Shown here piece after piece: positions 4,977 to 7,228 of a stretch of 7,228 nt of DNA; positions within the stretch are counted from its first letter, which is position 1, and every line of letters starts with the position of its first letter. This DNA comes from an uncultured Flammeovirgaceae bacterium (GTDB lineage Bacteria; Bacteroidota; Bacteroidia; Cytophagales; Cyclobacteriaceae), in assembly GCA_946480685.1 (NCBI GenBank), contig CAMLLI010000201.1:1-7228 (forward strand), written 5' to 3'. Both the position numbers and the translations under genes were made by a program. Below the pieces are notes generated by a model. It saw only the letters and a list, made by a program, of their open reading frames with translations, was not told the origin of the DNA and did not search any database.

Positions 4977-6878
4977 ATGGTAGATTTTATCCGAAAATAC
5001 CCGGCAACGCTTAGCCTCATCGTTGTAAACATGGCCGTGTTTCTATGGATGTACCTGCAAACGGGCACACTCGATGAACCCACGTGGCTGCTTCATTCCC
5101 TACAACACGGTGCCTTGTTCAATCCCTATACTTTAAAAGACGAATGGTATCGTATACTTACCTCCATGTTTATGCACGGACACTTGCTGCACCTGGCCGT
5201 AAACATGAGTGCATTGCTGTTTACCGGCAGCGAGCTGGAGGAAGTAGTAGGCACCGCTAAATTTCTATGGGTATATTTTATAACCGGTATAGCGGCAGCA
5301 TTCAGCAGTTTATACTGGAATTTGTTCACGGTTGGTGTGGGTGCATCCGGAGCGTTGTTCGGTTTATTTGGCTTCTCGATTGTAGTGCATATATACTATA
5401 GCCGGCAACAAAAACTACCCATCATGCCGGTGCTTGTCAGCTTCATCGTATTCCTCGTTGTCAATACTATTTTCTCGCAGGCATTGAATGGTGACCATGC
5501 AGCTCACTTTGGTGGTCTCCTTACGGGAATTGTGTTGGCTTTTTTTACAATCATCATTTCAAAGTCATTTCACAAGGTTGCCGTGGAATATATAGCGGCA
5601 GCGCTCTTGCTACTGGTGTTTTTTGCCATGCCGCGTTACCAGGTTCATTATTTCGATTTCTACCAGCAGGTACTTGCAGCAGAAGATTCCACCAACAGTA
5701 TATTTGATAAGAAGAATCTTTCTGACGAAGCTTTTGCCAACGCGTTTAAGGAAAACACAATGCTGTGGGATTCCGCACTTGCCAGTCTTAATGGTCAATC
5801 CTATATACCCGAAGCGTTACAAAGCGATACATTCAAGTTGAGACGATATCTGAACCTGCGCAGACTGGAAGGTATATTTCGCGTGTCGATGATCGAACGT
5901 GAATCCTATGTATACCTCGACAGCATTGAACTGATGCAGGATTCGCTGCAGCAGTATATTTCACTTGATTACCCGTTGTCGATGGCACATGTGCGAGTAA
6001 AGAAAGAAGAGCCGGAGCCTGATAAAGCGCCACCCATGGAGATGATCAAAGTATGGTACGACCACAATTGGGAAGAGATACCGGGGCCGCCTGCCAGTTA
6101 TTATCGCATCGGCGCACGCGATTCACTCGGTCGCTGGCAGGGTGCAGTGCGTGATTTCTATATAAGCGGTGCTATACAAATGAAAGGCACCTATAAAGAC
6201 GACAAGCGCGATGGCGTGTTTATATATTACTCCGATCATAAAACCTATACATCGGCAGGCCGCTATAGAAATAATCGCAGCATCGGTAAATGGGAAACGT
6301 ATCACAACAATGGTCGCCTGGCCAGCGAAGTATACTATACCGATCGTTATTTCCTGAAAAGCCTGTGGGACTCTGCCGGCCATCAATGGGTAAAGGATGG
6401 CGCAGGGCGTGAGATACAGCGATACGCCAACGGTGTGGTAGCCGCAGAAGGTGAATATAGAGACGGGTATAAAGAAGGCTACTGGTATGGTCGTCATGAA
6501 AATGGAGACATGTATTATGAAGAGAATTATCACCAGGGAAGACTCGTTCACGGAAGATCGCGAAGCCTGAAAGGGGAGAGTGTAGTATATGATGCGAGCA
6601 GCGAATACCCGTTACCCGAAGGCGGATATAAAAAACTGAATGCATATCTGCGCGAAGAAGCGGGCAAGATCAACAGCTCCGTGAAAGGAACTGTTCGATT
6701 GTCCTTTCGCGTTACCACCGATAAAGTACTTGCTGATATAGAAGTAGAAAGCAGTGTATCGCCCGAGCTTGACGAGAAAGCCAAAGAAATTTTACGTAAC
6801 GGACCGGCCTGGATTCCGGCAAGAGAACACGGCCAGAAGGCTGTAGAGGGATATAGCGCAGTGTCTATTGATTTTTAA
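4977..6878 (+). CDS. Rhomboid intramembrane serine protease fused to MORN-like repeats and a TonB C-terminal domain
   Basis: This 633-residue protein has three parts. Residues 1-195 are a rhomboid protease: the first membrane helix at about 11-28; EWYRILTSMFMHGHLLHLAVNM (56-77) with the WR motif, His-67, His-72 and Asn-76 (the oxyanion-hole position); the GASG loop with catalytic Ser-124; and DHAAHFGG (173-180) with catalytic His-177. A seventh helix follows at about 202-218. With a cytoplasmic N-terminus, seven helices place the rest in the periplasm. After a helical linker (about 225-345) come MORN-like/YwqK-type repeats (about 383-530, e.g. KGTYKDDKRDGVFIYY and AEGEYRDGYKEGYWYG). The C-terminus (about 541-633) is a TonB_C domain: EGGYKKLNAYL, KGTVRLSFRVTTDKVLADIEV, SPELDEKAKEIL, AWIPAREHG, ending SIDF. 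All catalytic residues are present, so it is predicted active. No exbB/exbD lie nearby. It starts 79 bases after arfB, with no Shine-Dalgarno. Its substrate is unknown. Confidence 0.92.
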   Translation: MVDFIRKYPATLSLIVVNMAVFLWMYLQTGTLDEPTWLLHSLQHGALFNPYTLKDEWYRILTSMFMHGHLLHLAVNMSALLFTGSELEEVVGTAKFLWVYFITGIAAAFSSLYWNLFTVGVGASGALFGLFGFSIVVHIYYSRQQKLPIMPVLVSFIVFLVVNTIFSQALNGDHAAHFGGLLTGIVLAFFTIIISKSFHKVAVEYIAAALLLLVFFAMPRYQVHYFDFYQQVLAAEDSTNSIFDKKNLSDEAFANAFKENTMLWDSALASLNGQSYIPEALQSDTFKLRRYLNLRRLEGIFRVSMIERESYVYLDSIELMQDSLQQYISLDYPLSMAHVRVKKEEPEPDKAPPMEMIKVWYDHNWEEIPGPPASYYRIGARDSLGRWQGAVRDFYISGAIQMKGTYKDDKRDGVFIYYSDHKTYTSAGRYRNNRSIGKWETYHNNGRLASEVYYTDRYFLKSLWDSAGHQWVKDGAGREIQRYANGVVAAEGEYRDGYKEGYWYGRHENGDMYYEENYHQGRLVHGRSRSLKGESVVYDASSEYPLPEGGYKKLNAYLREEAGKINSSVKGTVRLSFRVTTDKVLADIEVESSVSPELDEKAKEILRNGPAWIPAREHGQKAVEGYSAVSIDF

Positions 6879-6913
6879 TGGAATCGCCAGCCACTATATA
6901 CTGAATCTGTGGG

Positions 6914-6921
6914 TATATTTG
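6914..6921 (+). promoter_or_regulatory. Bacteroidota-type -7 promoter element TATATTTG
   Basis: TATATTTG is an exact match to TAnnTTTG, the -7 consensus of the Bacteroidota primary sigma factor. It is followed by CACCC and lies 25 bases before the ATG at 6947. No clear -33 TTTG is found 19-21 bases upstream. It sits in the 68-base gap after the rhomboid fusion and probably drives the last gene as its own unit. Confidence 0.5.
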
Positions 6922-6946
6922 CACCCGATTAATAGAATAGCATCCT

Positions 6947-7228
6947 ATGAGACTAGGACAATTAGCCCGGAAACTGGCAATAATACCTGCCGAAATCGTT
7001 GACTTCCTTGCCACGAACAATATCCGGATCGATGAAAGCACCAATACACGGCTCGAACACGAGCAGCTTATGCTGGTGATAAATCATTTTGCTCCTGCGC
7101 GTGCAGAAGAGTTTAATACGCCTGCTGCCGATGAGACGCAAGATATACCGGAGGAAACAAACTCACCACGAGTTGAGGTCGTAGTGCCGGAAACAATTAT
7201 ACCGGAGCCAGTTATAACCGTACAGGAT
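6947..7228 (+). CDS. Protein with N-terminal IF2_N-like helical domain and acidic Pro-rich region (3' partial)
   Basis: An open frame runs from the ATG to the window edge without a stop (94 codons). Residues 1-52 (MRLGQLARKLAIIPAEIVDF, then LATNNIRIDESTNTRLEHEQ and LMLVINHFAP) resemble the small helical N-terminal domain of translation initiation factor IF-2 (IF2_N): xLARKLxxxxxEIVDFL, a short basic/acidic turn, then a 'T-x-LxxEQ' helix. The rest (about 53-94) is rich in Pro, Glu, Val and Thr (IPEETNSP, VVVPETIIPEP) and looks disordered. True IF-2 is far longer and carries a GTPase domain, which cannot be seen here. I recall similar IF2_N-headed proteins of unknown role in Bacteroidota, and this is more likely than infB itself. 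The promoter-like TATATTTG 25 bases upstream supports this start. Function and full length are unknown. Confidence 0.75.
   Translation, partial: MRLGQLARKLAIIPAEIVDFLATNNIRIDESTNTRLEHEQLMLVINHFAPARAEEFNTPAADETQDIPEETNSPRVEVVVPETIIPEPVITVQD

Noticed and set aside
6123..6645. Two long minus-strand open frames (142 and 141 codons) over the MORN region
   Set aside because: The + strand MORN repeats continue without a break, and the antisense products carry no motif.

Overview
The window looks like chromosomal DNA of a Bacteroidota bacterium, most likely of the Cytophagales type. This is inferred from the protein families, such as an OmpA-like protein of the Bacteroidota 'HGHxNG' type, a C-terminal TonB domain fused to MORN-like repeats, and a DUF1080 protein. 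It is also supported by the general lack of Shine-Dalgarno sequences and by one good TAnnTTTG-type -7 promoter element. Base composition is balanced to slightly AT-rich by eye. The tetramer TATA is strikingly common in both genes and gaps. No rRNA, tRNA, CRISPR array, insertion sequence or phage gene was seen.

All seven supported genes lie on the + strand. From left to right they are: the 3' end of a DUF1080 (3-keto-disaccharide hydrolase-like) gene (1-305); a secreted protein of unknown function (447-1358); a secreted SPOR-like/OmpA-like envelope protein (1529-2734); a short Rossmann-fold NAD(P)-dependent epimerase-like protein that starts at TTG (2764-3579); a peptidase E/cyanophycinase-family (S51) protein with a Tat-like leader (3671-4456); the ribosome-rescue peptidyl-tRNA hydrolase ArfB (4496-4897); a large rhomboid protease fused to MORN-like repeats and a TonB C-terminal domain (4977-6878); and the 5' end of a gene encoding an IF2_N-like helical domain followed by an acidic, Pro-rich region (6947 to the window edge). 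Counting both partial genes, that makes eight coding regions.

No gap exceeds 300 bases. The gap 306-446 holds nothing I can name. The gap 1359-1528 holds two small inverted repeats and no clear promoter. The remaining gaps are 29 to 91 bases long.

The genes do not form an obvious single pathway. Several act at the cell envelope: the secreted protein, the OmpA-like protein, the possibly exported peptidase and the rhomboid fusion. ArfB and the epimerase-like protein are cytoplasmic housekeeping types. The most unusual item is the rhomboid-MORN-TonB_C fusion, which joins a membrane-embedded protease to a predicted periplasmic TonB-like tip.
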